Shown: in pieces, positions 26,513-36,700 of the stretch
Layout: every line of letters starts with the position of its first letter
Numbering within the stretch: the stretch's first letter is position 1
Assembly (NCBI RefSeq): GCF_003987095.1
Contig: NZ_PIQA01000001.1
Coordinates: 682,001-746,000, forward strand
Direction of reading: 5' to 3'
DNA: 64,000 nt
Source: Idiomarina piscisalsi
GTDB lineage: Bacteria; Pseudomonadota; Gammaproteobacteria; Enterobacterales; Alteromonadaceae
Made by a program: the position numbers and the translations under genes
Notes under the pieces: generated by a model
Told to the model about the DNA's origin: nothing
The model's input: only the letters and a program-made list of their open reading frames with translations
Databases searched by the model: none

Positions 26513-27557
26513 CCTTTTTGACAATTTCATCCGCCGCTTCTTTGTCCTCTTCGTCAGGCGAAGGGCCGTCATTAATACCATTTTCACCAGGCGAGAGAGC
26601 CAGTTCCGTTAGCAGAGGAAAATGATCAGACCCAAAGCCAGGCAGTCGCGTCATTGAAACCAGTGCAAAATGGTGGCTATGAAAAATATGATCGAGCGGC
26701 CAGCGAGCAAACCAATAGTCCGCGTGAAACGTGTTAAACATGCCCCGTCCCACCCGCGGGTCCAATAAGCCACTTAGCTTTCGAAAAAGCAATGTCGTTC
26801 TCGACCAGGCCACATCGTTCAAGTCGCCAGTGACTATAGTCGGATGCTTCTCAGGCTCTACATGTTTCGCAACTAACAGGAGCTCACCATCACGCTCCTC
26901 CGACTCCTCATTTTCCGTTGGACTCGGCGGCGCCGGATGCACAAAGTGCGCTTTCACTTTTTGCCCGGTCGGTAACTCAATAAAGCAATGTATCGACGGC
27001 TTATCGTCCTCAATTAAGTATTCAACGCTAACGTCGGACAACGGCAATCTCGAATAAAGATGCATACCATAGAGATTATCCAGAGGCACTTTAACCGTAT
27101 GAGGGTAATTCTCTTCAATAGCCTCTAACTGTTTACCCCACCATGCATCCGACTCAAGCGTTACCAGGACGTCCGGCGTATAGTCCCGAACTAGCTTAAT
27201 AAGGCCACCGCTGTTACGGTTAGGCGTCAGCACATTCGCCGTCATCACCCGAAGCCGAGCCCCTGCCTCGCCTGCATCAACCGCTACCACTTCTTTCGGA
27301 AATAAAGCCGTATAAGGCACCACCCACCACAGCTGACAAACAAGACAGCCAATAATAAGCCCCATAGCCACCGCAGTGACCGACGTCCAGTCACGTATAA
27401 CCACAAAGCCAACTATCAACAGCACACCTAGCACCACCGAAAGCTGTAACCTGGGAAAGTCCAACCCGCGAATCCACCAAACCTGCGACCACGACAACGG
27501 CGCTAACGTCAGCACAGCCAGTAATATCGCTAAAGAAAGGTAAATAATTTCAAACAT
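26502..27557 (-). CDS. Membrane-anchored endonuclease/exonuclease/phosphatase-family protein
   Basis: A 351-residue protein with three N-terminal membrane helices (about residues 5-22, 37-55, 60-85) and an EEP domain from about residue 100. Catalytic motifs are visible: MTANVLTPNRN, VTLESDAWW, VTGDLNDVAWS and GSDHFPLLTEL near the end. The domain should face the periplasm. The family includes DNases, phosphodiesterases and sphingomyelinases, so the substrate is open. An acidic C-terminal tail (PSPDEEDKEAADE) follows. It converges with the DMT gene, sharing 11 bases. Confidence 0.82.
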   Translation of the reverse strand: MFEIIYLSLAILLAVLTLAPLSWSQVWWIRGLDFPRLQLSVVLGVLLIVGFVVIRDWTSVTAVAMGLIIGCLVCQLWWVVPYTALFPKEVVAVDAGEAGARLRVMTANVLTPNRNSGGLIKLVRDYTPDVLVTLESDAWWGKQLEAIEENYPHTVKVPLDNLYGMHLYSRLPLSDVSVEYLIEDDKPSIHCFIELPTGQKVKAHFVHPAPPSPTENEESEERDGELLLVAKHVEPEKHPTIVTGDLNDVAWSRTTLLFRKLSGLLDPRVGRGMFNTFHADYWFARWPLDHIFHSHHFALVSMTRLPGFGSDHFPLLTELALSPGENGINDGPSPDEEDKEAADEIVKKAMA

Positions 27558-27643
27558 CTTGGCTCTCTATGCTTTTCAGATAAGAAAACCATAGCACAGC
27601 TATAGAAAATAAGGGGAAAGGAAGTGTTAAGCTTGGTGGAGCT

Positions 27644-27755
27644 CCTACGGATAGCGTGCTCCGCTTGGAGTCAAAACCCTCTGATACAGGAGACGCAACA
27701 AGCCCTCATGGATGAGAGGGTTTTAACTCTATGCGCTACGCCCACAACCCGTAGG
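27644..27755. repeat. Palindromic extragenic element A
   Basis: A long imperfect hairpin: outer arms CCTACGG/CCGTAGG (27644-27650 and 27749-27755), inner arms of 15 bases at 27668-27682 and 27715-27729 with one mismatch (GAGTcAAAACCCTCT against AGAGGGTTTTaACTC), and a small hairpin CTCAT-GG-ATGAG at 27705-27716. No coding frame is supported. It lies in the 378-base gap between the E2 gene and the EEP gene. Confidence 0.75.
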
Positions 27756-27796
27756 ATCTGCTAGCTTTATTTAACTTACTGAACGCAGATGTAGAT

Positions 27797-27924
27797 AGCC
27801 AGAAACAAAAAAAGAGTTAGGCGTAAGTTAAGAAACTGTGTGACGCCAAGGATGGCGTCACTCAAGCCCCCAAGGAAGGGTTCACGGCGTGTTTCTTAAC
27901 TTTCCTAACTCTTAGTTTCTGGCT
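27797..27924. repeat. Palindromic extragenic element B
   Basis: A second, stronger palindrome. Left arm: AGCCAGAAAC (27797), AGAGTTAGG (27813), AAGTTAAGAAAC (27825-27836). Right arm: GTTTCTTAACTT (27891), CCTAACTCT (27904), GTTTCTGGCT (27915-27924). Inside is a perfect hairpin TGACGCCA-AGGA-TGGCGTCA (27841-27860), then CCCCCAAGGAAGGG and CACGGCGTG. Related palindromes with a CATGGATGG-like core are, from memory, scattered in other marine gammaproteobacteria. It ends 12 bases after the E2 stop and could terminate that operon. Confidence 0.8.
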
Positions 27925-27935
27925 CTTCCGTTATC

Positions 27936-29522
27936 TCAGACCATGTTAACCAGCATGCTGGTTGGGTCTTCGAGGTATTCCTGCCAGAGCTTGTTGAAGC
28001 GAGCAATGGTGCCGCCGTCGATAATACGATGGTCGCCTGACCAGCTTACCGTCATTATCTTACGAGCTACCACGTTGCCGTTTTCGTCAAAGCGCGGTAA
28101 TTCCTGCACTTTACCTAAGGCAACAATGGCTGCTTCCGGCTTATTAATGATAGGTGTTGCCACCGTACCGCCGATAACACCAATGTTCGAAATGCTAATA
28201 GTACCGCCTTTCATATCAGCCTGAGGCACTTTGCCTTCTCGAGCAGCTTGAGTCAGACGAGTCACTTCATTGGCCACATCGATAATACTCTTGTTCTGTA
28301 CCTGCTTTACGTTAGGCACTAACAAGCCAATTTTGGTGTCGACTGCCATGCCGATATTGTGGTCATCAAAGTAAGTAATTTCAGTGCAGTCTTCGTTCAC
28401 CTGCGCATTCATTACCGGGAACTCTTTTAGTGCCAGCGACAGAGCTTTAATAAAGAACGGCATGACAGTTAAGCGTACGCCTTTCTCTTTGTATTGCTCT
28501 TTCAGCTTTTCACGCAGCGCAATCAGGTTCGTAACGTCAAACTCATCAGCATAAGTGAAGTGCGGAATAGTGCTAACAGAATTCATCATCTGCTTAGCCA
28601 TAGCCGCTTTTACGCCACGAATAGCTTCGGTACGCGTGCCGCCGCTAGTCGCTGCTGGCTGCTGAGTCGGCTTGCTGTCCGTGCTGGTTGCAGCACTTTG
28701 ACCACCCGACTTGAAGGCTTCAATGTCTTTTTTCAAGACACGACCTTTCTTACCAGAGCCAGGAACGTCAGCGATATTAATGTCATTCTCGCGAGCTAAG
28801 CGACGTACTGCCGGACTGGCAATAGCTTTGCCCTGACGTGCATTAACTGGCGGTTCCGCTTCTGCTTTTGCAGCTGCCTGCGGCTTAGACTCAGCACTGT
28901 TCTGCGACGAGCTGCCCGAAGCAGTCTCGCCAGAGCCTGAAGCCTGAGCGCCACCGGCTGGCTGCAAGGCAAATAAAGGCTTATGTACTTCGGCGATATC
29001 ACCTTTTTTGTGATACAGCTTAACGACTTTACCATCATCTTTCGCTGGAATCTCAACCGTGGCTTTATCAGTCATAACCTCAACCACGGGCTGGTCTTCT
29101 TTCACTTCATCGCCTTCAGAAACTAACCACTCAACGATTTCACACTCAACAATACCTTCACCGATATCCGGTAAAATAAAGTCAGTGGTTTCGCCGCCAG
29201 TTGCCTGGTTACTATCTGGCTTGCTGTCAGATTTTGGCGCTTCTTTCTCAGCCGTTTTTTCTTCAGCAGCATCACTTGAATCGCCCGCAGCATTAATGCG
29301 GAATAACGGCTCGTGGACTTTAGCAATATCGCCTTTTTGGTAATACAGCTTTTCAACCACGCCGTCGTCTTTCGCCGGTATCTCAACCATGGCTTTGTCA
29401 GTCATGACCTCAACAACGGGCTGATCTTCTTTAACTTCGTCGCCTTCGGCTACCAGCCACTCAACGATTTCGCACTCTACGATCCCTTCGCCGATATCGG
29501 GCAGAATAAAATCTTTACTCAT
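27936..29522 (-). CDS. bkdB: Branched-chain 2-oxoacid dehydrogenase E2 (dihydrolipoyl acyltransferase)
   Basis: Core acyltransferase of the branched-chain 2-oxoacid dehydrogenase complex, 528 residues. Two almost identical lipoyl domains (about residues 3-78 and 113-188), each with the lipoylated lysine in MTDKA, are joined by Ala/Glu/Ser-rich linkers. A peripheral-subunit-binding domain follows (about 236-272, SPAVRRLARENDINIADVPG) and then the catalytic domain (about 300-528) with the DHRIIDG active-site motif. The close link to E1 genes and the absence of a pyruvate-type E1 argue for a branched-chain complex rather than PDH. E3 (lipoamide dehydrogenase) is not in the window. Confidence 0.93.
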   Translation of the reverse strand: MSKDFILPDIGEGIVECEIVEWLVAEGDEVKEDQPVVEVMTDKAMVEIPAKDDGVVEKLYYQKGDIAKVHEPLFRINAAGDSSDAAEEKTAEKEAPKSDSKPDSNQATGGETTDFILPDIGEGIVECEIVEWLVSEGDEVKEDQPVVEVMTDKATVEIPAKDDGKVVKLYHKKGDIAEVHKPLFALQPAGGAQASGSGETASGSSSQNSAESKPQAAAKAEAEPPVNARQGKAIASPAVRRLARENDINIADVPGSGKKGRVLKKDIEAFKSGGQSAATSTDSKPTQQPAATSGGTRTEAIRGVKAAMAKQMMNSVSTIPHFTYADEFDVTNLIALREKLKEQYKEKGVRLTVMPFFIKALSLALKEFPVMNAQVNEDCTEITYFDDHNIGMAVDTKIGLLVPNVKQVQNKSIIDVANEVTRLTQAAREGKVPQADMKGGTISISNIGVIGGTVATPIINKPEAAIVALGKVQELPRFDENGNVVARKIMTVSWSGDHRIIDGGTIARFNKLWQEYLEDPTSMLVNMV

Positions 29523-29534
29523 GTCGATGGGTCC

Positions 29535-30512
29535 TTAGTAGTTCATTGAGCGTTTGATGGCTTCGTAGATCTTCAAGTGATCAGCCATATACTCTTTCTC
29601 GTGACACAACGGATACGGCACATCAATACCTGATACACGCGCGATGGGTGACTCAAGGTATAAGAAGCACTTATCCTGCACCGTTGCAGCAATTTCGCTG
29701 GCAAAACCACCGGTAATCGGGGCTTCCTGAGAAATAACCAAACGTCCGGTTTTCAGTACGGACTGAGTGACAGTTTCAACGTCCCACGGCAAAATAGTCC
29801 GTAAGTCGATCACTTCACAAGACACACCGTCTTCTTCGGCTTTCTCGACCGCTTTTTCGGTCATTTCCATCTGTGCGCCCCAGCCCAGTACGGTAATATC
29901 CGTACCTTCTTTAACGATGTCGGCTTTACCTAATGGAATAGTGTATTCTTCTTCAGGAACCTCACCCGTCGATGCACGATACAGGCGCTTCGGCTCCATA
30001 AATAACACCGGGTTTTTATCAAAAATGGCGCTCAGCAATAGACCCTTAGCTTCGTAAGGATTACGCGGCGTCACAATTTTCATACCCGGGGTATGAGCAA
30101 AATACGCTTCCGGTGACTGCGAGTGGTAGTGACCACCAGCAATACCACCACCGTATGGTGTACGAATGGTTAAACCGCCTACATCAAACTCGTTGCCTGA
30201 GCGGTAACGGAATTTAGCCGACTCGTTAACGATTTGGTCAAATGCCGGGAATATATAGTCACCAAACTGAATTTCAGCAACCGCATAGCTACCTTGTGAA
30301 GCCAGACCGTTAGCAAAGCCAATGATTCCCTGCTCAACCAGTGGTGTATTAAAGTTGCGGTGCTTGCCGTATTTTTCGGTCAAACCTGAGGTTGCGCGGA
30401 ATACGCCACCAAAGCCACCGGTGTCTTCACCAAAACTGTAAACATTGTCGTGTTTGGCCATCGCCAGGTCGAGTGCGCTGTTGATGGCTTGTAATAAATT
30501 CATTTTAGCCAT
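29535..30512 (-). CDS. bkdA2: Branched-chain 2-oxoacid dehydrogenase E1 beta
   Basis: Beta subunit of the heterotetrameric E1, 325 residues, cytoplasmic. Family blocks: [57 protein letters not shown] and the C-terminal [19 protein letters not shown]. It binds the thiamine diphosphate pyrimidine half together with the alpha subunit. Its ATG overlaps the alpha-subunit stop by one base (TAATG), and the E2 gene begins 12 bases downstream. Confidence 0.94.
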   Translation of the reverse strand: MAKMNLLQAINSALDLAMAKHDNVYSFGEDTGGFGGVFRATSGLTEKYGKHRNFNTPLVEQGIIGFANGLASQGSYAVAEIQFGDYIFPAFDQIVNESAKFRYRSGNEFDVGGLTIRTPYGGGIAGGHYHSQSPEAYFAHTPGMKIVTPRNPYEAKGLLLSAIFDKNPVLFMEPKRLYRASTGEVPEEEYTIPLGKADIVKEGTDITVLGWGAQMEMTEKAVEKAEEDGVSCEVIDLRTILPWDVETVTQSVLKTGRLVISQEAPITGGFASEIAATVQDKCFLYLESPIARVSGIDVPYPLCHEKEYMADHLKIYEAIKRSMNY

Positions 30513-31699
30513 TAGTCGATTCTCCCTGACGTTTTCGGATACGCATCCGGATACTTACGGATATGCTCTTTCAACTCTTCCAATTGCTCTTTCAGCAATG
30601 GCGTCGGTTCGTCATATACGTCATTAATCAGTTCATCGATATGTGGCGCAGGTACTTTTTCGGCTTCTTTTAATGCCGCCAGAACCTTCGCTTTTACTTC
30701 TGCATGATGCTCTTCAACATGGTCTTTATCCAACCAGCCTTCGTTCATCATCCATTTTTGCAGACGATCAAGCGGATCTTTTACTTTCCAGTCGTCTTCT
30801 TCTTCGCGCGTACGATAGCCCGTTGGGTCGTCCGACGTTGAGTGACCCGACATACGATAAGACATGGCTTCAATCAGTACAGGCTCGTTCTCTTCTACCG
30901 CTAAGCGACGTGCTTCCTGTGTCGCTCTTAGTACCGCAAATACGTCGTTACCGTCGATACGGATGGTTTTCATGCCATAACCAATACCGCGTGGTGCAAT
31001 GCCATCACCGCCATACTGCTCGCCTTGCGCCGGCGTTGAAATGGCGTAACCATTGTTACGACAGAAGAAAATAACCGGCACTTTGTAAACCGATGCCATG
31101 TTCAAGGCAGCGTGGAAGTCACCTTCAGAAGCAGCACCTTCGCCGAAATAGCAAATGGTACACTTGCCGGTTTTATCCATCTTCTGCCCGAACGCATAAC
31201 CGGTCGCTTGTGGAATTTGCGTACCCAGCGGCGAAGAAATGGTCATAAAGTTTAAGTCAGCACAGCCATAGTGAACTGGCATTTGGCGACCTTTACCTAA
31301 GTCTTTTTCGTTCGAGAACAACTGGTTCATGAACTGCTCAACGGTAAAGCCACGGTACGCCAACGCACCCTGCTCGCGATACTGCCCCATGATCATATCG
31401 CCGTCATCTAATGCGGCCGCAGAAGCGACACTTTCAGCCTCTTCACCGCGCGAAGCCAGATAGAAGCTAATACGCCCCTGACGCTGCGCGGCAATCATGC
31501 GCTCGTCCAACGTACGAATGAACTGCATGGTGTCGTGAATTTTAACGATAAGGTCTTTATCGTACTCAGGCATGTCAGCGCCTTTATGGAAGCTACCGTC
31601 CTCTTTGAGGATCTGTAGCATCGGAATTGTGACCGACTCACCGTCAAACCATTGCGGCTTAGTCACAATCTCTGTGTTGTGTTTTTTATCCTTTGCCAT
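30512..31699 (-). CDS. bkdA1: Branched-chain 2-oxoacid dehydrogenase E1 alpha
   Basis: Alpha subunit of E1, which decarboxylates the 2-oxoacids of valine, leucine and isoleucine with thiamine diphosphate. From the ATG at 31699 it has 395 residues; a longer frame would need TTG at 31720. The TPP-binding motif runs from GEGAASEGD to the NNGYAIS region, preceded by [12 protein letters not shown]. The phosphorylation-loop-like [13 protein letters not shown] is present. First gene of the operon bkdA1-bkdA2-bkdB; a LiuR-like site lies 44 bases before the start. Confidence 0.94.
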   Translation of the reverse strand: MAKDKKHNTEIVTKPQWFDGESVTIPMLQILKEDGSFHKGADMPEYDKDLIVKIHDTMQFIRTLDERMIAAQRQGRISFYLASRGEEAESVASAAALDDGDMIMGQYREQGALAYRGFTVEQFMNQLFSNEKDLGKGRQMPVHYGCADLNFMTISSPLGTQIPQATGYAFGQKMDKTGKCTICYFGEGAASEGDFHAALNMASVYKVPVIFFCRNNGYAISTPAQGEQYGGDGIAPRGIGYGMKTIRIDGNDVFAVLRATQEARRLAVEENEPVLIEAMSYRMSGHSTSDDPTGYRTREEEDDWKVKDPLDRLQKWMMNEGWLDKDHVEEHHAEVKAKVLAALKEAEKVPAPHIDELINDVYDEPTPLLKEQLEELKEHIRKYPDAYPKTSGRID

Positions 31700-31742
31700 A
31701 ACCTTCTCTTTCGGTTGCAAGCTGGGTGAAATTTGCCGCTAC

Positions 31743-31758
31743 TTTACCTTTACGTAAA
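31743..31758. promoter_or_regulatory. Candidate LiuR operator of the bkd operon
   Basis: TTTACCTTTACGTAAA differs by one base from the LiuR consensus that I recall for Alteromonadales (TTTACGTTTACGTAAA). LiuR is the MerR-family repressor of leucine/valine catabolism genes. The site is 44-59 bases upstream of the bkdA1 ATG, a sensible promoter position. Confidence 0.55.
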
Positions 31759-31858
31759 GTGACATGCAAACCACAAACTAACGAAAAGTTAACGCAGTAA
31801 GTGTAAATAGAAACGAACAGGATTAACAATAAAGCCTGACTACTTAGACCAGTTTGGG

Positions 31859-32890
31859 CTACTCCAATTCGAGTGATTCCGTTGGCACTCTCACGACAGT
31901 CAGTAAGGCTCTTTGTCCCAAAGCAACCTTGGCGTTCGGGAAAATAATATGCTCGCCGTCATGCTGTGCGTAAAGGTTTTCATCACCGTCTCGCGCCAGT
32001 AAGTCGCCCTTGTCAAAAGACGTAAAGTTAGCCACATCGTCTGCAAAGTTAAGCTCAAAATCTTCATTCATGCGATTAATTGTCTGAGCTTCTTTAAAGA
32101 TAAAGTGTTTACCAGGCTCGAACGGGCCAAAGTCGAGCGAGTCTTCGCTAATTAACCGACGTAGCGTTTTCTCTGCAGCAGCGAACTTCGAACGGTCGTT
32201 CTCGCCAAACGGGCGTACTTTACCTAACTCAACAGTAAACGCGTGCGCGTTAAATTCATTCACGCTGAAGTAGGAGAACGTAGTTGTCGGTGCTTGATTC
32301 AGCAACACCGTATCCACGCCGCAGGCTAATAAAAACTGAAGCTGGTGTTTGTTATAAGGCTTCCCATGAGTAAATGGGTACACAGCAAACTTCTCACGCT
32401 TTGAATCACGTATGGCAGTGTGTAAATCGTAGTGCAGTCGCTCTCGCTCGCCTTCTGGCGACGTTTCATAAAAGCGCTTCACATACTGTTCTATTTTCGC
32501 CGCACGCTCACGCTCTTTGTTGTGCGCTTTACCATTACTGTGCGCACCGCTGAACAACCGGTTCATGTTTTCTTCAACGAAGCGTTCGCCTTTATTAATA
32601 GACGCCGGGTTCGCAATCAAAAATAAGGTTCTATGAATGACTGTCTGCTTTTCAGTGATAATGTCATTAATAATATCGCGGCATATTTCAATAGGAGCGG
32701 TTTCATTACCGTGTACCGCACAAGACAAGACGATATCTTTTTTACCAGGCTTTGGTGGCGTAACTTCTAAAACACCGCTGTCCCATATTGACAGAGTTAC
32801 ACCGTTATTCAGTTTCTTTTTCTGAGTCTCTTCACTGCCCCACTCGTTGGCGCATGTCCAACCTAAAAAGTCCTCAAATGCCTTATTCAA
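31859..32890 (-). CDS. astE: Succinylglutamate desuccinylase
   Basis: Last enzyme of the arginine succinyltransferase pathway; hydrolyses N-succinylglutamate to succinate and glutamate. At 343 residues it is slightly longer than E. coli AstE (322). The zinc-binding start of the carboxypeptidase-like fold is in SCAVHGNETAPIEI (His and Glu near residues 59-62), the third ligand in HYDLHTAIRDS, and the catalytic glutamate in FTVELGKVRPFG. The rest of the ast operon is not in the window, so the gene stands alone as often in Alteromonadales. Confidence 0.93.
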   Translation of the reverse strand: MNKAFEDFLGWTCANEWGSEETQKKKLNNGVTLSIWDSGVLEVTPPKPGKKDIVLSCAVHGNETAPIEICRDIINDIITEKQTVIHRTLFLIANPASINKGERFVEENMNRLFSGAHSNGKAHNKERERAAKIEQYVKRFYETSPEGERERLHYDLHTAIRDSKREKFAVYPFTHGKPYNKHQLQFLLACGVDTVLLNQAPTTTFSYFSVNEFNAHAFTVELGKVRPFGENDRSKFAAAEKTLRRLISEDSLDFGPFEPGKHFIFKEAQTINRMNEDFELNFADDVANFTSFDKGDLLARDGDENLYAQHDGEHIIFPNAKVALGQRALLTVVRVPTESLELE

Positions 32891-32899
32891 ACCAAACTC

Positions 32900-33613
32900 C
32901 TATGATTTTTTACCAGGTACGAAACCTTTTGTTGCCAACAACTCACGCAATACTCGAGAGCGATACTCACGACGATAGAGAACAGCAACAACAATGAGAC
33001 TTGAAACAACTAACATTGCCGGATGCAAGAACCACGATAAGTACGCTAATGCAAAATAGTAAGTTCGCAGTCCTTTGTTGTATTCATGTCCAGACTGATC
33101 CAACACTTTTGCAGCGTGGCGGGCAAAGCGGTCGCGCTCTTCCTGCGTTTTACTCTCTTTATGATACTCAACCGATGCGCCGAGTAGCACTGAGACAAAA
33201 CCAAATTGCCGAATAGACCAGGTGAATTTGAAAAACGCATATACAAATATGAGCGCCAGCACTGCCAGTTTAAATTGAACTAACAGCGCATTAGTGTCCG
33301 GACTCAATGGAATTTCATTTAAAACTGTCACAACTTCCTCAGCATGAGCTAACACGGTAATCACACCGGCCATTACAAGCACAGTAGAGGAAGCAAAAAA
33401 AGTCACCGTTCGCTCAACGTTACCAATAAGCGAAGCGTCAGCAACTTGGTTTTCCTTATTTACAACCGTCGTAAACCAGTCAATTCGCAAAGAGCACAAG
33501 ATGCTCGACAAGCAATGGGTTGTCTTAGCGCGCTTTCGGGCAAAAAGAGAGTAGCCTATCCAGCAAAAGAAGAACAAGGCCAACGCAAAAATATCAAGGA
33601 ATGACAGCAGCAT
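32900..33613 (-). CDS. DUF599 family membrane protein
   Basis: Predicted inner-membrane protein of unknown function. From the ATG at 33613 it has 237 residues; the longer frame uses TTG at 33634. Four or more hydrophobic segments: the N-terminal LLSFLDIFALALFFFCWIGY, ones near residues 75-95 and 115-140, and one near 200-220. The DUF599 pattern includes SIRQFGF in the middle and GLRTYYFALAYLSWFLHP. It ends 9 bases before the astE start on the same strand, so the two may share a transcript. Confidence 0.82.
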   Translation of the reverse strand: MLLSFLDIFALALFFFCWIGYSLFARKRAKTTHCLSSILCSLRIDWFTTVVNKENQVADASLIGNVERTVTFFASSTVLVMAGVITVLAHAEEVVTVLNEIPLSPDTNALLVQFKLAVLALIFVYAFFKFTWSIRQFGFVSVLLGASVEYHKESKTQEERDRFARHAAKVLDQSGHEYNKGLRTYYFALAYLSWFLHPAMLVVSSLIVVAVLYRREYRSRVLRELLATKGFVPGKKS

Positions 33614-33687
33614 GTAAATGACTCGAAGCCTCAAATAGTGTCTTAAAATTTATAACATCAAGTTTACCAGTTTATGACAGCACATAC

Positions 33688-33720
33688 GACAAAGCCGGAG
33701 CATTTTGCTCCGGCTTTGTC
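33688..33720. terminator. Strong hairpin after the RND pump gene
   Basis: A perfect 15-bp stem (GACAAAGCCGGAGCA against TGCTCCGGCTTTGTC) with a 3-base loop, 16 bases after the pump stop on the minus strand. The stem contains its own T-rich end, though a long T-run is missing. Confidence 0.75.
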
Positions 33721-33736
33721 TTCTTCTGACTTAAAG

Positions 33737-36700
33737 CTAATAGTCTTTTAATGCTTCTTCTGTCGTCATATCTTTTGGCTCCGGTGGCTTCGCCAGTCCA
33801 TACCAGGATAAAAACGACTGCGTATTGCGTTTTGCGTCCGCTAATATCAAATATAGGCATGGTATTAATAACAGCGTAATAATCGTCGCAAAAATAATAC
33901 CGAACGCCAATGATATTGCCATTGGAATAACCAGCTTCGCCTGCATGCTCTTTTCAAGCACAATGGGTAGCAGGCCGAAGAAGGTTGTCAACGAGGTTAA
34001 GGTAATGGCACGGAAGCGACGGCAACCTGCATCTAATACCGCGTGTCGCAAGTCGGTACCCGCCTCTTTCGCCTTATTGACGTAGTCAACCATAACCAGA
34101 CTGTCATTAACCACAACGCCAGACAGCGCGATGATACCAAACAGACTTAATATGCTGACCGGCATACCCAATATCCAGTGTCCAATAACCGCGCCGATAA
34201 TACCGAAAGGAATAACCGACATGATAATAAGCGGCTGACTGTATGATTTCAGTGGAATCGCCATCAGTGCATACACGGCCAGCATTGCCAACAAGCCACC
34301 TAAAGCTAAAGAGTCTGTCGCTTCCGCTTCGTCCTGAGTCGCTCCTTGCAGCTTAAAGCCGACACTGGGATATTGGTCAAGAATGTCAGGTAACTTTTGC
34401 TCGCGTACTTCATTAACCACACGGAAAGGCTCAACACGATCTTTATTAACACGGGCACGCACATTCACCGAACGCTCACGGTCAATGCGCGTAATGGTCG
34501 AGTAACCTTCCGCAAACTCAATATCGGCCAACTCAGTGAATGGAATTTCAGCGCCGTCAGCCATACGCAACTTCATGTCTTGCAGGTTACCAACAGACTG
34601 TCGTTGCTCCTCCGGATAACGAACCATGACTTTCACTTCTTCGTCACCACGTTGTATCCGCTGCGCCTCAGCGCCGTAAAACGCATAACGCACCTGAGTC
34701 GCCAATTCCGCCAGATTAATGCCCATTGCTTCAGCTAACGGCTTGGTGGTCACCAGAATTTCGTCTTTGCCATCACCAAAAGTGTCTTCAATGTCAAAAA
34801 CACCGTCGTACTCGCCTAGCACGGCTTTCAGCTCGTCGGCAGCCGCTTTCAGTTCATCAAGGTCATCACCCACTAACTGAAACTCAATGTCGAAGCCGCC
34901 ACCGCCGCCTATACCACCCTGAAAGTTAATAGTGCGAACACCAGCTAACTCAGGCACCGACTCTCGCCACTGATTAACAATTTCATAGCCGTCGATATTG
35001 CGGTCTTCACCTTTCTTAAGCTCTGCGAAAACAGTACCAGCTTCGGTACCATTCATCCAGATATTGGTATGGCGCACCACACCATCGCCTTCAACGGCTT
35101 CGGTTTTCTCATCAACCTGAGCCAGACCTTTAGAAACGCTTTCCAGAACTTCAATCGTCCGCTCTTCCGAGGTACCCGGCTGCATTTCAACATTGGCCTG
35201 AATAAAGTCGCTTGGAATATCCGGGAAAAAGACCCAGCGAACAATACCGCCGCTCATAAGGCCTATCATTAGAATCATCATTCCGACAAAGGTCGCCAGA
35301 GTTGAGTAGCGATAATGCAAACACTTTTTCAAAAACGGACGGTAATACTTATAGACAAAGCGCTGAATTGCATCGGCAAACTTATTACGAAAACGCTGGA
35401 AACCATTCGGCTTCTCATTGCTGTCTTTAGAATACTTCATTTGGGCAATGTGCGCCGGGAGAATCCACTTTGACTCAATTAAAGAGAAAGCCAGCGCAAT
35501 AATAACGACGTAAGCTATCGATTCCCAAATAGCCCCCATTCCGCCTTCGACCATCAGCATCGGAATAAAGGCCACCATTGTCGTTAGCACCCCGAAGGTC
35601 GCAGGAATCGCGACACGCTTGGCGCCGGCAACAACGTTATCGACACTCTTACCCTTCTCTTCTATTTCGGTATAGGCACTTTCCCCTATAACGATAGCGT
35701 CATCGACCACTATCCCGAGAACCAGTATGAACCCGAATAAGGAAATCATGTTGATAGACACATCAACCATTGGCAGCGGCAGTAACGCGATGGTTCCTAG
35801 GAAACACACCGGAATACCTATCATGACCCAGAATGCCAATCGCAACTGAAGGAAGAGAGACAGCATTAGGAATACCAACAAGCCACCAATCCACATGTTG
35901 TTTAGCATGAGATCCAATCGGCCCTGGAGGTAATAAGATGAATCACCCCACGACGCTAATTGAATTTCGTTCGGCAACTCCTTTTGCTTGCGATCGACAT
36001 AATTTTTTACATACTCGGCAATTTTTAGGTCGTTTTGATCACCGACCGAATTGACCCGAATAAATGTGGCTGGCTTACCGTCAAAGCGCGTGAATGCCTC
36101 GGTTTCGACAAAACCATCTTCCACCGTTGCAATGTCATCCAAGGTTAAACGGGTACCGTCGGGGCGACTAATGAGAACAATTTTCTCAAATTCACTGCCA
36201 TAGTACGCTTGGTTATTGGCACGCAAAAGAATGTCACCGTTGGGTGTTTTTATAGAGCCACCGGCTACATCTATGGAGGTGCCTCTAACGGCATTCACTA
36301 TTTGCTGGAAGGTTAAACCGTAACGCTCGAGATCTTCCTGCGAAATTTCAACGGCAATTTCGTAGTCGCGTGCGCCAACCACCTCAACCTTAGTGATGCC
36401 GCCAACGCTTTTGAGCTCATCCCGAATGCTTTTCGCCAGCTCTTTGCGGGTTCGCTCGTTGGCGTCACCAAATACCGTCATCCAAATAACGTCTCGATTC
36501 GGTCTTACTCGATAAATATTCGGTTTTTCGATTTGTTGCGGAAAGTTGGGTATGGCATCGACAAGCATTTTAACCTCGTCCATGACCACCTGAACGTCAT
36601 AGTCAGGCTCAACTTCCAGCGTGACACTACCGATTCCCTCACGAGATTGTGAGGTCATTTCCTCAATACCATCAACATCTTCAATGGCGTCCTCAATGAG

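Noticed and set aside
27644-27924. Possible CRISPR array
   Set aside because: The repeats are inverted and differ from each other; there are no evenly spaced direct repeats and no cas genes.
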